DNA of 63,167 bases from Nemertoderma westbladi (taxonomy: Eukaryota; Xenacoelomorpha; Nemertodermatida; Nemertodermatidae): NCBI GenBank assembly GCA_032718475.1, contig JAUCBJ010007440.1, forward strand, positions 1-63,167, in the 5' to 3' direction. The position numbers and the translations under genes are program-made. Positions within the stretch are counted from its first letter, which is position 1; each line of letters starts with the position of its first letter. The notes under the pieces are model-generated. The model ran no database searches. It saw nothing but the letters and a program-made list of their open reading frames with translations, and had not been told where the DNA came from. This document shows positions 48,405 to 59,939 of this stretch, piece after piece.

Positions 48405-50705
48405 CAGTATACTACTACTAGGTCGAGCGAACTCGGACAGTGGAAATGAGATCCTTCCAGGCTTCCCGATTCTCCATAGTTGTCGCAATTTCGTTTCTCC
48501 CAAGTTCAGTATCCCTTTCAAGTTGATCTATATATGTTATGGCAGGTCGTCCACGACTACGCTTTCCATGAGTTGGTTGCCAGAGAAGTAGATCTGGTAT
48601 GACCTCGTCTTTACTTCGCCAGCAGTGCCCACTGAATCTTAATCTGCGTTCGCGGAGGGTGGTTGATACAGGTGGTATTGTACCATAAAGCTCGGCGTTT
48701 GTCATGTGTTGTCTCCAGCTGATGTTTAGGGCTGCCCTTAGTAGTCTTGTGTAGCAACCATCAATTCGTTGTTCAAGTGATTTAGTCAGTGTCCAGGTCT
48801 CACCCCCGTATAAAAATACACTTTCCACTGTGGCTCGAAAGAACTTGGTCTTCAGGTGCCTGGAGAGATCTGATTTCCAGATGGTATCCATTTTTGATAG
48901 AGCTACCCAAGCCTTTGCTTTCCTAACTTCTATGTCCTTTTTGCTACTCTCTATCCATGATCCAAGGTACTGGAAGTCATCGACCTGCCTTAGTTGATTA
49001 TTATCAATGGTTGTCAAGTTTCCATCAACATTAAAGGTCATGAATTCGGTCTTGGTAGCATTTATATGCAATCCAACCTCCTTAGCAGCCCTCTCCACTT
49101 TATTTAGTAGAAGCTGTGCATCTGCTAGCGTATTAGAGAGCAGGGCGATGTCATCCGCAAAGTCGGTGTCTGTGACTGTAGTTGCCGGATATCTACTACT
49201 TCTGCGTTTTTGAAGTGTGAATCCCAGATCTTCACCCTTTGTGGCCGTCCTCATTGCGTAATCCAGCACAATTACAAATAGTAATGGTGCTAATGTGTCA
49301 CCTTGCAGTACGCCAGCCAGGATTGAGAAAAACTCAGTTTAACCATCTGGTGAGAGTACCTGCGCTTCTGTGTCACAATATAGCAATCCAATGCCAGCAA
49401 CAATTACTTCTGGTATTCCATAAGCTCTTAGGATTTCAAGCATTTTACCTCTATGGATGGAGTCGAATGCCTTCTTGAAGTCCACAAAAGTCATGACTGC
49501 GGGGAGATTCTTTGACTTAATTCCTTCAATCAGTCTCCGTAGTGCAAGTATCTGAGCTATTGTTGATCTACTTGGTCGAAATCCGTTTTGGCTCTTACGC
49601 AGTAGTTTCTCTATGTGAGGCCTAATCCTATATAGAATCATTTTATTGTATATTTTGGCAGCTACCACAAGCAGACAGATCCCACGATAGTTTGTTGGTA
49701 TGCCGAGGTCTCCTTTCTTGGGGAGAGGCTTTAGTTGACCTTTAGTCCAAATTGGTGGTGGCTTTTCCCCTTTTAACATCCGGTTGCAAACATTCAATAA
49801 TGGTCTATTTAGCACTCCGGTTTTCCATACCTCCGCTGGGATTTCATCTAATCCACTCGCTTTATTATTGGACATGCTTTTAATGCTTCTTTGGAGTTCG
49901 GCAGGTGTGAAGTCCCCTGTTTCTATAGGTAGTGTCTTGTCATACATTTTCCTTGTAGGGCTGACCTCGATGTTTGGTGGCTGCCCAAGCAAGTTGCTGA
50001 AGTGATTTTTCCACTTCCCAACACGTTCTTCGGGACTATCGGCTTTGAGGCGCCCCTTTGCACAGCTTTTCCGACCAGATACCTCATTTACAGTTTGCCA
50101 GGTAAGTCTTGATTGTTGCTGTATGTGAGCAGTTGTAATTGCTTCAGTTTTATCCTGTATGTACTTTTCCTGGCTGATGTTGTAGGCCAATTTAAGATCG
50201 TCCTTAGCTTTCTCAACCTTGTTAATGTTTTCGGTTGTTGGTTGTTCGGTTTTAACTTTGTAGGCTATCTTAAGATCTTCTCTCTTACAAGTAACCTCAG
50301 AGTTTTGCCATGGCACATACTGTTTTCGTTTAGGTTTCTGGGGGATATGCCTCTTAGCTGATTCCTTCTGGGCTGTTATTATATTCTGGTATATTGAATC
50401 GGTGGATTGGTCTTCATCCATTGACTGAAGTGCTTCAAAGCGGTTTTGAACTTCTACTGTATAAGCATCCTTTACAGCATTGTCAGTTCTGAGTTTCTCC
50501 CAGTCATAGTTGATTTGCTTGCTTGTCCTGGGTTTGCTGGCTCTCAAACTGAGTCTGATCTCTGCAGTCATAATTCTGTGGTCCGAACCAATTAGGTTGA
50601 ACGAGCTGTATGCCTCGCAGTTGATCATGCTATTTCTCCACTTTTTGTTTATAAGGATGTAATCCAGTTGTGCTTTGGTTCCATTAGGGTATTGAAAGGT
50701 CCGTA
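48405..50705 (-). mobile_element. RTE-like LINE, copy 2, 5'-truncated
   Basis: Reverse-complement match to copy 1 from about 13,470 to its 3' end. It starts abruptly at GACCTTTCAATACCC in the endonuclease domain, the usual 5' truncation of LINEs. The 3' end carries the same AGT microsatellite, followed by ACTGACTGACT. It sits between the two arms of the 21-bp minisatellite. Confidence 0.9.
48410..50705 (-). pseudogene. Truncated LINE ORF2 (endonuclease C-terminus and RT)
   Basis: One frame, interrupted by a single TAA at 49,339-49,341 where copy 1 has a glutamate GAA codon (SPDGETEFF region). It keeps two regions that are broken in copy 1: the ILYRIRPHIEKLL segment and the natural C-terminus ending DLISTVRVRST. 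The RT catalytic box TDFADDIAL and the RRLRFSGHCWR tail are present. The N-terminal endonuclease half is missing, so this copy cannot move itself. Confidence 0.88.
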
Positions 50706-50857
50706 TATACTCGTGATTATATTTCAAAATGTGTAATTATACATTTAATTTATTAATAATAATTCGTTTTTTAAAAATGACAAACGGATTTTACAATTAT
50801 TTACAATTATTGTTCACCCGACCCACCCCAAATAGTGACAATACGCAACAGGCTTCG

Positions 50858-51292
50858 CCTACTACTGTACGTGGCTATCCCCACGATTGAAACATTAGAA
50901 CTAAGTTCGTACCCATTGGAACTAAATTCGCTTCCATTGGAACTAAATTCGCATCCATTGGAACTAAATTCGCATCTATTGGACTAAGTTGGCATCCATT
51001 GAAACTAAATTCGCTTCCATTGGAACTAAATTCGCTTTCATTGGAACTAAAGTCGCATGCATTGGAACTAAGTTCGCATGCATTGGAACTAAATTCGTAT
51101 CCATGGAACTAAATTCGCATCCATTGGAACTAAATTCGCATGCATTAGAACTAAATTCGCATCTATTGGAACTAAGTTCGTTTTGATATTCTGGGATTGG
51201 AACTAAGTTCGTCTCGATTGGAACTAAGTTCGCTTTGTAAAATTTATTTTGGAACTAAATTCCTTTCAATTGGAACTAAGTTCGCCTTTGAA
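50858..51292 (-). repeat. 21-bp minisatellite, right arm of the fold-back structure
   Basis: Reverse complement of the left arm: CATTGGAACTAAATTCGC units, about 16 copies and more diverged towards 51.29 kb. The inner end TACGTGGCTATCCCCACG mirrors the left inner end. Confidence 0.85.
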
Positions 51293-51812
51293 AATGTGCG
51301 ATTGGAAAGTGCTACCTCCACAACCTATATATGCCTTCGCATCATATCAGTTGGGCAGCCTATCTATTGAACATTTATTAGTTAACTGCTCACTAGCTGT
51401 TAGTACAGCAGTAGATTTGTGGGTCGGAATATTCACGCGTGACATTGGGCATTGTCGATGTCAATTCGTGATATATTGATTCGTATTATGTCAATTTATT
51501 GTTTGTCTATTAATTAATTTGTTATATTCGAATTATTGCGATTTATGTTATTGTTATGCTATCGATAAAGATAAAGTCAATGGATTCAAGTCATTCCGTT
51601 GTTGATTAACGTTAGCAGTCAGATAACATTGAGGTTGGTGATCTAGACTGTACGATATTGCCACTCATTGCACTGGGGTGTATGTTACAGTATTGTCATA
51701 TGACACCTAACATTTGTTATAGAAAACTAACATTTTGGGGCGAGCCACGAAATTGGCGGAGCCTTAGCGAATTGACACTGTTAGGGGGTGGGTCAATTTA
51801 TGCAAATAGTTG
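51293..51812. other. Interval between fold-back and trinucleotide tract
   Basis: No gene seen. At 51,737-51,765 it holds GGGGCGAGCCACGAAATTGG, a motif also seen near 48,069 and 56,853. Confidence 0.5.
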
Positions 51813-51877
51813 TCGTCGTCGTCGTCGTCGTTGTCGTCGTCGTCGTCGTCGTCGTTGTCGTCGTCGTCGTCGTCGTT
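51813..51877 (+). repeat. (GTC)n trinucleotide repeat
   Basis: About 20 GTC units with occasional GTT. Shorter GTTGTCGTCGTT versions occur at the same place in each following 315-bp unit, so the tract is an expansion within that repeat. Confidence 0.95.
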
Positions 51878-52880
51878 ACGATTTTGACATGCTAATAACT
51901 TTGTCGGATTTAAAGTTGCCAAGTTGAAAATTTGTAGGTATCAATATGAGCAAAAGTTGAGATTTTTGAGAGACTTTCAGACACCATCAGTGCAATGGTC
52001 TCCCGCTAGAGGGCCACATGTCTAAACATTAAATGCCCTCCCATTTCTTTGCTTTTAATCCGTTTAAGCTGAAACTTGGCAGATATGTATTAGACCATTA
52101 GCTGTGACTTTCAAAGGAGGCGAATCCATCTGCAGTTCTCCAGTCTGCCGCTAGAGGGCCAAAGGTCTGAAAGTGAAATCGTTGTCGTCGTTACGATTTT
52201 GACATGCTAATAACTTTGTCGGATTTAAAGCTGCCAAGTTGAAAATTTGTAGGTATCAATATGAGCAAAAGTTGAGATTTTTGAGAGACTTTCAGACACC
52301 ATCAGTGCAATGGTCTCCCGCTAGAGGGCCACATGTCTAAACATTAAATGCCCTCCCATTTCTTTGCTTTTAATCCGTTTAAGCTGAAACTTGGCAGATA
52401 TGTATTAGACCATTAGCTGTGACTTTCAAAGGAGGCGAATCCATCTGCAGTTCTCCAGTCTGCCGCTAGAGGGCCAAATGTCTGAAAGTGAAATCGTTGT
52501 CGTCGTTATGATATTGACATGCTAATAACTTTGTCGGATTTAAAGCTGCCAAGTTGAAAATTTGTAGGTATCAATATGAGCAAAAGTTGAGATTTTTGAG
52601 AGACTTTCAGACACCATCAGTGCAATGGTCTCCCGCTAGAGGGCCACATGTCTAAACATTAAATGCCCTCCCATTTCTTTGCTTTTAATCCGTTTAAGCT
52701 GAAACTTGGCAGATATGTATTAGACCATTAGCTGTGACTTTCAAAGGAGGCGAATCCATCTGCAGTTCTCCAGTCTGCCGCTAGAGGGCCAAATGTCTGA
52801 AAGTGAAATCGTTGTCGTCGTTATGATATTGACATGCTAATAACTTTGTCGAATTTAAAGCTGCCAAGTTGAAAATTTGT
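51878..52880 (+). repeat. 315-bp tandem repeat, three units plus a partial fourth
   Basis: GACATGCTAATAACTTTGTC recurs at 51,886, 52,201, 52,516 and 52,831, exactly 315 bp apart, with very few differences between units. Each unit is a dimer of two diverged halves, both containing CGCTAGAGGGCCA followed by a TGTCT motif. From 52,881 to about 53,250 two or three older, diverged half-units continue the array. Confidence 0.95.
52003..52791 (+). promoter_or_regulatory. Six CTCF-like motifs in the 315-bp repeat
   Basis: CCGCTAGAGGGCC occurs at 52,003, 52,148, 52,318, 52,463, 52,633 and 52,778, all in the same orientation. It fits 11 of 13 positions of the CTCF core as I remember it (CCASYAGRKGGCR). 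Binding is inferred only from motif similarity. Confidence 0.4.
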
Positions 52881-53250
52881 TTTGTTGAAAATCAGTTCAA
52901 CAGTCACCCGCTATAGGACTACTTTATGCCTGAAAGTGAATAGATTCTCCCGTCTCATTGATTTTAATCAGTTTAAGCTGAATCTTGCCATATATTCTGG
53001 ACCACATGCTGCGTCTTTGTGGGGGGGGGGGGGGGGGGGGGGATTTAATCGGTCTGCCGCTATACGACGAAATTTCTGAAAGTGAGATCCGTCTCTCATT
53101 TCGTTATCCGTTATTCAAGATGAAACTTGGCCGATGTACGTATGTACTATTCATCCATAGGCTGTGTCTTTGTGGGGCTGGAGACCCTAATCCATCTTCA
53201 GTTCTCACTATACCGCTAGAGTCAGAAATGTCTGAATAGAAATGAAAGAG
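52881..53250 (+). repeat. Diverged half-units of the 315-bp repeat, with a G22 tract
   Basis: Sequence such as TTTAAGCTGAA.CTTG, GCTGTGTCTTTGTGGGG and CCGCTA recurs in the order of the younger units. A run of 22 G at 53,021-53,042 sits where the sister half-unit has GTGGGGCTGGAG. Confidence 0.75.
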
Positions 53251-54244
53251 GTAAAAAGTGATTAGGCGAAATCTGCTTAAAATTTGCTAATACAGTAATA
53301 CTTTCGAATTAGTACTTAAATTAAATTTAAGTCACGTGCTGCGCGAAGGCCCCACTTCGTGTCTAATACGTACGCAAATTCAATTCCTGTGACATCGGTA
53401 TCTCGCATTGTCAGTTTTATAAATCCGGCTCCATGAGTCTTGAATGAATACAGTTTTCAGTTAGACATAAAGACGTAACTAGCCCATCCACGAAACTTAA
53501 GGAACTATTTATATGGGGTTTCAGATCTGTTTATAGTAACGCCAGTATTATATGCAACAACAATTTAATTGTAGCGCTAACAGCAGCTGCAGAAGACTTA
53601 CTGCAAAATCCAAAATAGTTTATTCCACAAATATTGGGCTGATATTTTTTGATGAGATTTCTATGAAATGTTCTTAAAAATTATGTTATTTTTTGTGTGT
53701 CGTTAGAATTGCCTAATTTTTTTTCACGAGATTTCAACATCTCTGAGTACGCGGTCTCAGGTCCTCATTGATTATGAGATTCTACAAGTTGGCCTCCCAA
53801 CCATTGAGAAGTCGTGAGATCCAGCGAGCAGTGAGCTAACCCAGATTAAAGTTTGCAATAATTTTATGATACTACTACTGGTACGATCGGTATACTGCAT
53901 TGCAGCTGTATTATGTATATATTACATATATATTAAGAATGCTGTGCAGGTTTGTCGAGAAAATAGCCCCGCCACAACTCCCTATCACCCGTGACATTTG
54001 CTAGATCATCCGCATCTCCAAGGACCAGTGTCCTTTAATTTAATGATATATAATGTTCACAATGGCGATAATTGAAATCTTTAATTAATTCATAGCCAAG
54101 TTCCCCAGTAATCACTAACTACATTAGTAATAATCACTACTATGTTTGCCATCCCATCACCATAACCTACCATCTTACAGATAAAGCGGTGCAAACTCTT
54201 AGTATTAATAAGAATACTGTGTTGTCAATAGTTCTAAAAGCAGA
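53251..54244. other. Non-coding interval
   Basis: Contains GTGCTGCGCGAAGGCCCCA at about 53,337, the core of the dispersed repeat also at 12.04 and 62.70 kb, and a sequence at 53,938-54,030 related to the coding-like fragment at 16.0-16.1 kb. No intact gene. Confidence 0.5.
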
Positions 54245-55504
54245 TTAAACTAATCTTCTTTTTGAACAAATTAAAATGACCAGAGCCAAAAGAAACGGGA
54301 CTCCTGTGAGACTAATGAGAGACGAGGCTGTTTGAAATCCCAGATAATCATTCAGCAAACCTCCACAAATTGCTCCCACGATATTTCCAACGTACGTGGA
54401 GATCCTAAATAACTGCAAGATAAGTGATCTGGTGTCAACATTATCAGTTAATCCACAATCTCGGATTGCGAACCGGGTTTGTGTTTCAAGACCGCTGGTT
54501 TGGAACAATCCAGTTCCTACCCCAAAAATGACACAACCAATCAGTGAGATGGTAAGGTAATGTGGTAATCCGAGCGCTTCTGTCGGCCCTATCAGTTGCA
54601 TTGCTAACACTACAATTACCGTACCGAATATGGTGGGAATTATTGTGTGCATTTGTTTCATAAAAAAGCTCATCAGCAAACCTATAGACCCTTGACAAAC
54701 AGGATATATCATGAAAGCAAGCCCGATGTTATACTGGTTGACATTGTAATAGTTATAAAGGTAAGAGGCGTAATTTGCCATTGCAAAATACACAAAAATT
54801 GGTTCGTAAATGTGTAAAATGAAGATTAATGAAATTCCTGTGTGTTTGAGAATTGCCAGATAAGTTGGTCTGTCTCTGTTCGAATCGAATCTATCGTAGA
54901 GTTAGGTGGGAGCTTCAATGCAGCAGTAAAGGACAAGAAAAAGAAACAAAAAACCAGATATGACAAATGGGAATTCGAAGCCCAATTTTGCAAAAACAAC
55001 TGAACCAAAAATTGGAGAAATTGTGTACCCCAGTGCCCCAATAACGAGAGATATGCTGCATAAAAAACTTCTATTTGTTGGGCACAATTCCATTAATAGA
55101 CTATAAGAATACACATAACTAATTGTTAGTCCAACTCCTTCAAAGAGACGCAAGGAAAAACAGACTAATATATATAACTCATTACAAGGAATATATTCCA
55201 CAAATCCAAAAAGTAGTTGAGCAACAGATCCAATGACTCCAAATAGGCCCAATGAAATCCGCGTTCCCAAGTTGCTGATGCGATATGGAAAGATTATATA
55301 GATAACAAGTTGTACAAGAGAGAATGTTGCTAATAAAGAGCCAATGAGAGTCTTTGTCCAACCTCGACTCTCGACCACAATAGGAAAGAATGATTCTAAA
55401 AGGTTGAGACACCAGCAGGGGACCATCTGATAAACCAACAGCAAAACCACCAAGATATTATACCTCCATCCACTAGTATTATTGTAATCCAACATTTTCT
55501 TCAT
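54245..55504 (-). pseudogene. MFS transporter (SLC18B1-like), intronless with one premature stop
   Basis: One frame from ATG at 55,504 to TAA at 54,245, broken only by an in-frame TAA at 54,902-54,904. About 420 codons, close to the length of a 12-helix major facilitator. The N-terminal half has about six hydrophobic segments. ESFFPIVVESRGWTKTLIGS after helix 1 and the RLFEGVG...LMELCPTNR stretch before the SLVIGALGYTISPIFGS segment resemble SLC18B1-type transporters. The C-terminal half has further helices (FMIYPVCQGSIGLL, LIGCVIFGVGTGLF, GNIVGAICGGLL). The stop falls in the central loop, where a change is easiest to tolerate. With no introns it may be a retrocopy, but I see no poly(A) tail downstream. 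Substrate unknown; SLC18B1 relatives are linked to polyamine transport. Confidence 0.7.
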
Positions 55505-57059
55505 TACCAGCAATGATTCCAGGCGAACATTAAAAGTTTACTGTATTTACTGTCCTACCTATTAATTAATATTGCACAAAATTAATATGAAAAACTATTC
55601 AGTAATCGACATTCTATTACTATATAACACGGCTTTTCCCTGCTTCCCCTATCTAATCATACAATAACCCAATCTTGCTTTATCATACACTGAGATTGGG
55701 ATATAAGTTACACTGGACATGCTGGATTCAGCCGGACATGCCCATAGTACACTGGCAGTAGATGTGCATGCCATGGAACACGGTGTATGAATACGCTGCA
55801 GAAATACACGGCCCACACAGAAGGGCAATCTAATAGAGTGAGATAGGACTTATCGGGAAATTTAATTTTGGAGGCTGTGTACGGCCTCGCAATATTCAGA
55901 GTGCCACAAGGAGAAGAAGACATTGAGTTCAAAAGGACCAGTGGAACTATTTTATTAGGAGCCCGCTTGACAGCGGGATACTTACTGTAAGAATCTACAT
56001 TCTACATTACACTGACTGACATACTGACTGACATACTGACTGATAATTATCTAGGTTAAGGCACTTCCTGCCTGGCGATTTTGATGAAATTTTGCAAGTA
56101 CATTGCTTTGGTGGTTCATAATTGCGTTACAAAATTTCAGATCGATTCTATGTGTGGTATTCGATATATTTAGTTTTTTGACATTGTTTTGTCGCGAAAT
56201 TAAAAGCAATGGTAAAATAACAGCTGGTGTTCATGATGAAATATGGCTTAATATGTTATACACAGTCATAGAAAAACGTGTTGGTTGCCAAGTTTTACTA
56301 GTAGGCTATAAGGAAAGGCAATGTTTACTCACACATAAGCTGTTGGTTTCTAATGTATTACCCCATAAGCTGATTGCTCTCCCAGTGCTTCCTAAGGGTA
56401 TATCTACAATAAGGTTACTCACTCTGCTATGTTAGGGGGTGGATCAGGAGAATGAATTTTAGTTACACAAAGCAGTGTGTTGTGTCCTATTGCAGTCGAT
56501 ACTCATTGTGGATTGCAAAATGTTTTATAGTTGACCTACACTATAATACAGTAGTTGCATGTATTTAAGGAGCCCGCTCTGGCCTACCGCCTAAGGAGTA
56601 CCTATATTACATATTCACATAGAATTCACTGGGAAGAGATATTCCGCTTGACGACGGGGTAATACCTATAGAAGGAAACTAAATTTGTTATTTGGCTCTA
56701 TTCGTTGTTATTTATCTGGTTGTGCATCATGGGCATTTTTTATAAATATTCGGTAATCGCATCTTATATCTTGTAAACGTTCTTGATAATGAAATTATTT
56801 GCTTCATATTATATTTTTGTTAGTGGTAGCTAAGTTGCATTTTTTATTATGTGGGGCGAGCCACAAAGTCAGCTAGCCTCACGCCTTGCAGTTTAGACAA
56901 TTTTAGTTTACTTACTGCTGACTGACATAGTTCTTTGTAATAGTCTTGGCTAGGATTTTTCCCTCGGGCTCCTTCCAGCCAGCTTGCTGGCTTTCTAGTA
57001 TGTTATACATTGGGTCATATATGATGATTAATGCTTGATGATATCATGAAATGAGGCGA
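55505..57059. other. Non-coding interval upstream of the MFS gene
   Basis: Contains a 12-bp tandem (ACTGACATACTG) at about 56,018-56,045, a 110-codon frame at 56,103-56,435 without recognisable domain, and GGGGCGAGCCAC at 56,853. Confidence 0.45.
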
Positions 57060-58320
57060 GGATGCTGTTAAGGGGCGCATTCATACTTGATGCGAGTGGA
57101 TGCTGTTAAGATCAAGGTGGAGGTCGGCTTTGATGTCATCGACCAGTGGCAGGGTCTAGAGCTACTAATATCTCAGGACATGGTAGTAGGGACTAGGCAA
57201 ATTAGTGGTGTTGACAGCAGTGGACCGTGTGATCCATTACGTTCCTTCAAGCACAAGTCCAGAGAGTGACAACTTGAGGCTATCGTATAACAGTTCAAGG
57301 CACGCATCACCCGATGCCGATAATGTTATCAGAATCAATAAATAGAGCATCAGAAGAGTGGGTACCTGGAGGTATGAGCAACAGGTAGTTGTCCCATTGA
57401 ACCGGATGTTAAGTTTGGAGATAAATGTCGGATTTGGAACTTGAGGAGGAAATGGATAGATCTAGCTTGGTAATGTGTGGTAAACAAGATGCTCGGATAT
57501 ATGGCTATGATGGTGATTGTAGTGTAGAGAACTGGTTAGGAGCTGGACCATCACCAGTGTCAGAGTCATCGGGGTAATTTGTTGTCACCATCAATGTGAA
57601 GGAAATGGTACTGAGAAAAATGAGAAAGAGGCCTGTGGAACTGTTCTTAAGTTCGGTGCAACAATATGCTCTGGCAGGATGGTTGGGATGAACTGCAGGC
57701 AGTTGTTAACAGTTGTAGCAGCCAGTGGGTTGGAGCATAAAATCTTCAGACATCGTCCAAAGCCTGTCATTAATCCAATAATCCAAGATAGAAGCCATCT
57801 GCACAAGCCTTATACACCTCAGTCTGGCTTGTGCTGGCCAATGTGTGTAAGTTGAGTTCAGTGCAGTGCCATTGCCTCCTGCCGAAGCATGGGAGGTTTA
57901 GGTGTATGTATTACCCAGATCCAAAAAGATGAGAACAATACAGTGCAACATCCCCGACTCCTCGTTGAAAATACTTCCATCTTGGGATTGTAGATGACAA
58001 CGGCAGCAAATGTTGGTGAAAGTCCTCTTGATGTTGTTCGTGCTCGTGCTGTCTTGCATAAGAGAACAAGTTTCGGTAGGTGCCTGGAAGTCATAATAGA
58101 GGTGAATGGCCTTCCATAATTAAAAGGACGAATGGCAGTGGAATCCTACATAAAATGGAACTGAGATTGATTATAGAATCGTACTTAGCAATGTGGCCGA
58201 ACATCAGTTCGAGATTAAAAGACTTCTGGATGAAAGTGTGGTGGAAATCAATGATGAAAATATCGAGGTCAATGAAGCACCTAATATTGATAAATTTTAT
58301 CCGGTCGGAATTTAATTAAA
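57060..58320 (+). other. Stretch that appears GC-richer than its flanks, possibly decayed coding sequence
   Basis: By eye it is less AT-rich than the flanks and has several protein-like pieces on the plus strand (GFDVIDQWQGLELLISQDM at about 57,130-57,190; FEIKRLLDESVVEI at about 58,209-58,250) in different frames with many stops. I cannot name the family. An old retroelement or gene relic is the simplest reading. Confidence 0.35.
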
Positions 58321-59939
58321 TTTTGGTATTTGCATATAATGTGCTAAATATAACTCTATGTTAATCTGTTATGAAATATACTAATGGTCTAATGAATGCC
58401 TTATGGTCGTACCATAACGCATGCCCTTCCGATATTTTCAATCTAAGGTATTACAATCATTCAATCTACTGCACTATTTTGCACGCTATTGCATTCAATT
58501 TTATTTAGTCTGCCGTGGAGATTGCTTTAACACCGCTTTAGTACCAAATTACTCACTGTATCAATATGCCTAGCCTAACTATAAATAAAATGTAATATCT
58601 GTAGTACATAAGGAATTCAAATTAATTTAGCATTAAATTATTGAGGTTACAATATAAAAAATAATAACATTTAAATGCGAATAAATACGATCCAAATTGG
58701 CATTCATTGGTAGAACTGTGGCACAGTGTAAATTGTTCATTATAGCTTGGTTTAACTAGAAAGTGGTACAATAAAGTTGTGTAATAAAGTGGTACAATAA
58801 AATGGTACAATAAAGTGGTACAATTGTATAGCGTTGGCGTAAGGACGACATATGCAGGATATTGTAAAATAATCTTCCACTGATGTTACTGAGTTACCAT
58901 GTGGCCAAGTTTACCTAACGTTGTCCTATAAACTTAGATTCTTAGAACTATTGATATGATAAAGATTACCACGCCCACACGCATGAAAAATATAGTAAAC
59001 AACTCCAGAGCTCAATTAATTAGTAAAAATATATCATTTAAATAACTAAGGAGTTTTTTTATTTAGAGAATTTATTAAATAGAATAAATGGCCCTCACGA
59101 ACAATAATTCTTGCAATCTTTGAAGGCTTATATCTCAGCTGTTTCTCATCAAAATTCAGATGTTATTACATATTTGTAATCCATGCAACGCAAGCTTTCT
59201 AATTTTTATGTATGACTAATGTGAAGAATGGCAATTATGCGGAGAGTGCGATTTCGCAAAAGACACTTTTTTAAAACGTTTATAAAAAATTTAATGGCGA
59301 AATCGAAAATTCCGGCTTCATGGTAACAACCACGGTGAGTTGAACTACTGTAGTTGTGTTTCAAATTCTAAGAAACATGATAAAGATTTGTAGAAATTTT
59401 TTTTGGGTCATCAGAAAATGACACTATATTACGGGTCATCGGGCATGGTATAATAGAGTAAGCCCGGGAAACGTTGATATAAAATTGGAAACAACGAATC
59501 AGGAGCTAGAATTGTTGTCGTATATTATGATAAGAGGGAGATTTGATTAAAATTTTTAAAACCTAATATTCTAATTTGTCTTAAGGGTTTTAATGGTTTT
59601 TGAGTAATAATTAATTGTAAAAATGTAATAAATAATTTTGAAACAACCTACCGGTATATCCTATACAATATAGTTTCCTACCTAATATGTGACATATTTC
59701 CAATATTTACAAACACAATGTGTTTTTTCTATTTCAAATCACACCAATATGTCAAAACCCATTTAATTTTACCTCGAAACGACATTAGAATGAATTTTGT
59801 TGTTTTTGTTGGAAATGCCACATTTAGCTTATTTTGGTTTCAAAATGGAACCGACGAAGTGTACCATCTATTAATTAAGTGTTCGAATAAAATAAATAAC
59901 TATAATTATAACTCTAGAAGATTATTTTAAATTATAATT
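58321..59939. other. AT-rich interval downstream of the TSPO-like exon
   Basis: No gene seen. It has a 13-bp tandem repeat (GTGGTACAATAAA, about five copies) at 58,762-58,825. Confidence 0.5.

Noticed and set aside
51658-51927. Arginine-rich small frame
   Set aside because: The arginines come from reading the (GTC)n tract; no other support.
56103-56435. 110-codon frame as a gene
   Set aside because: AT-rich, no domain, no splice or conservation evidence.
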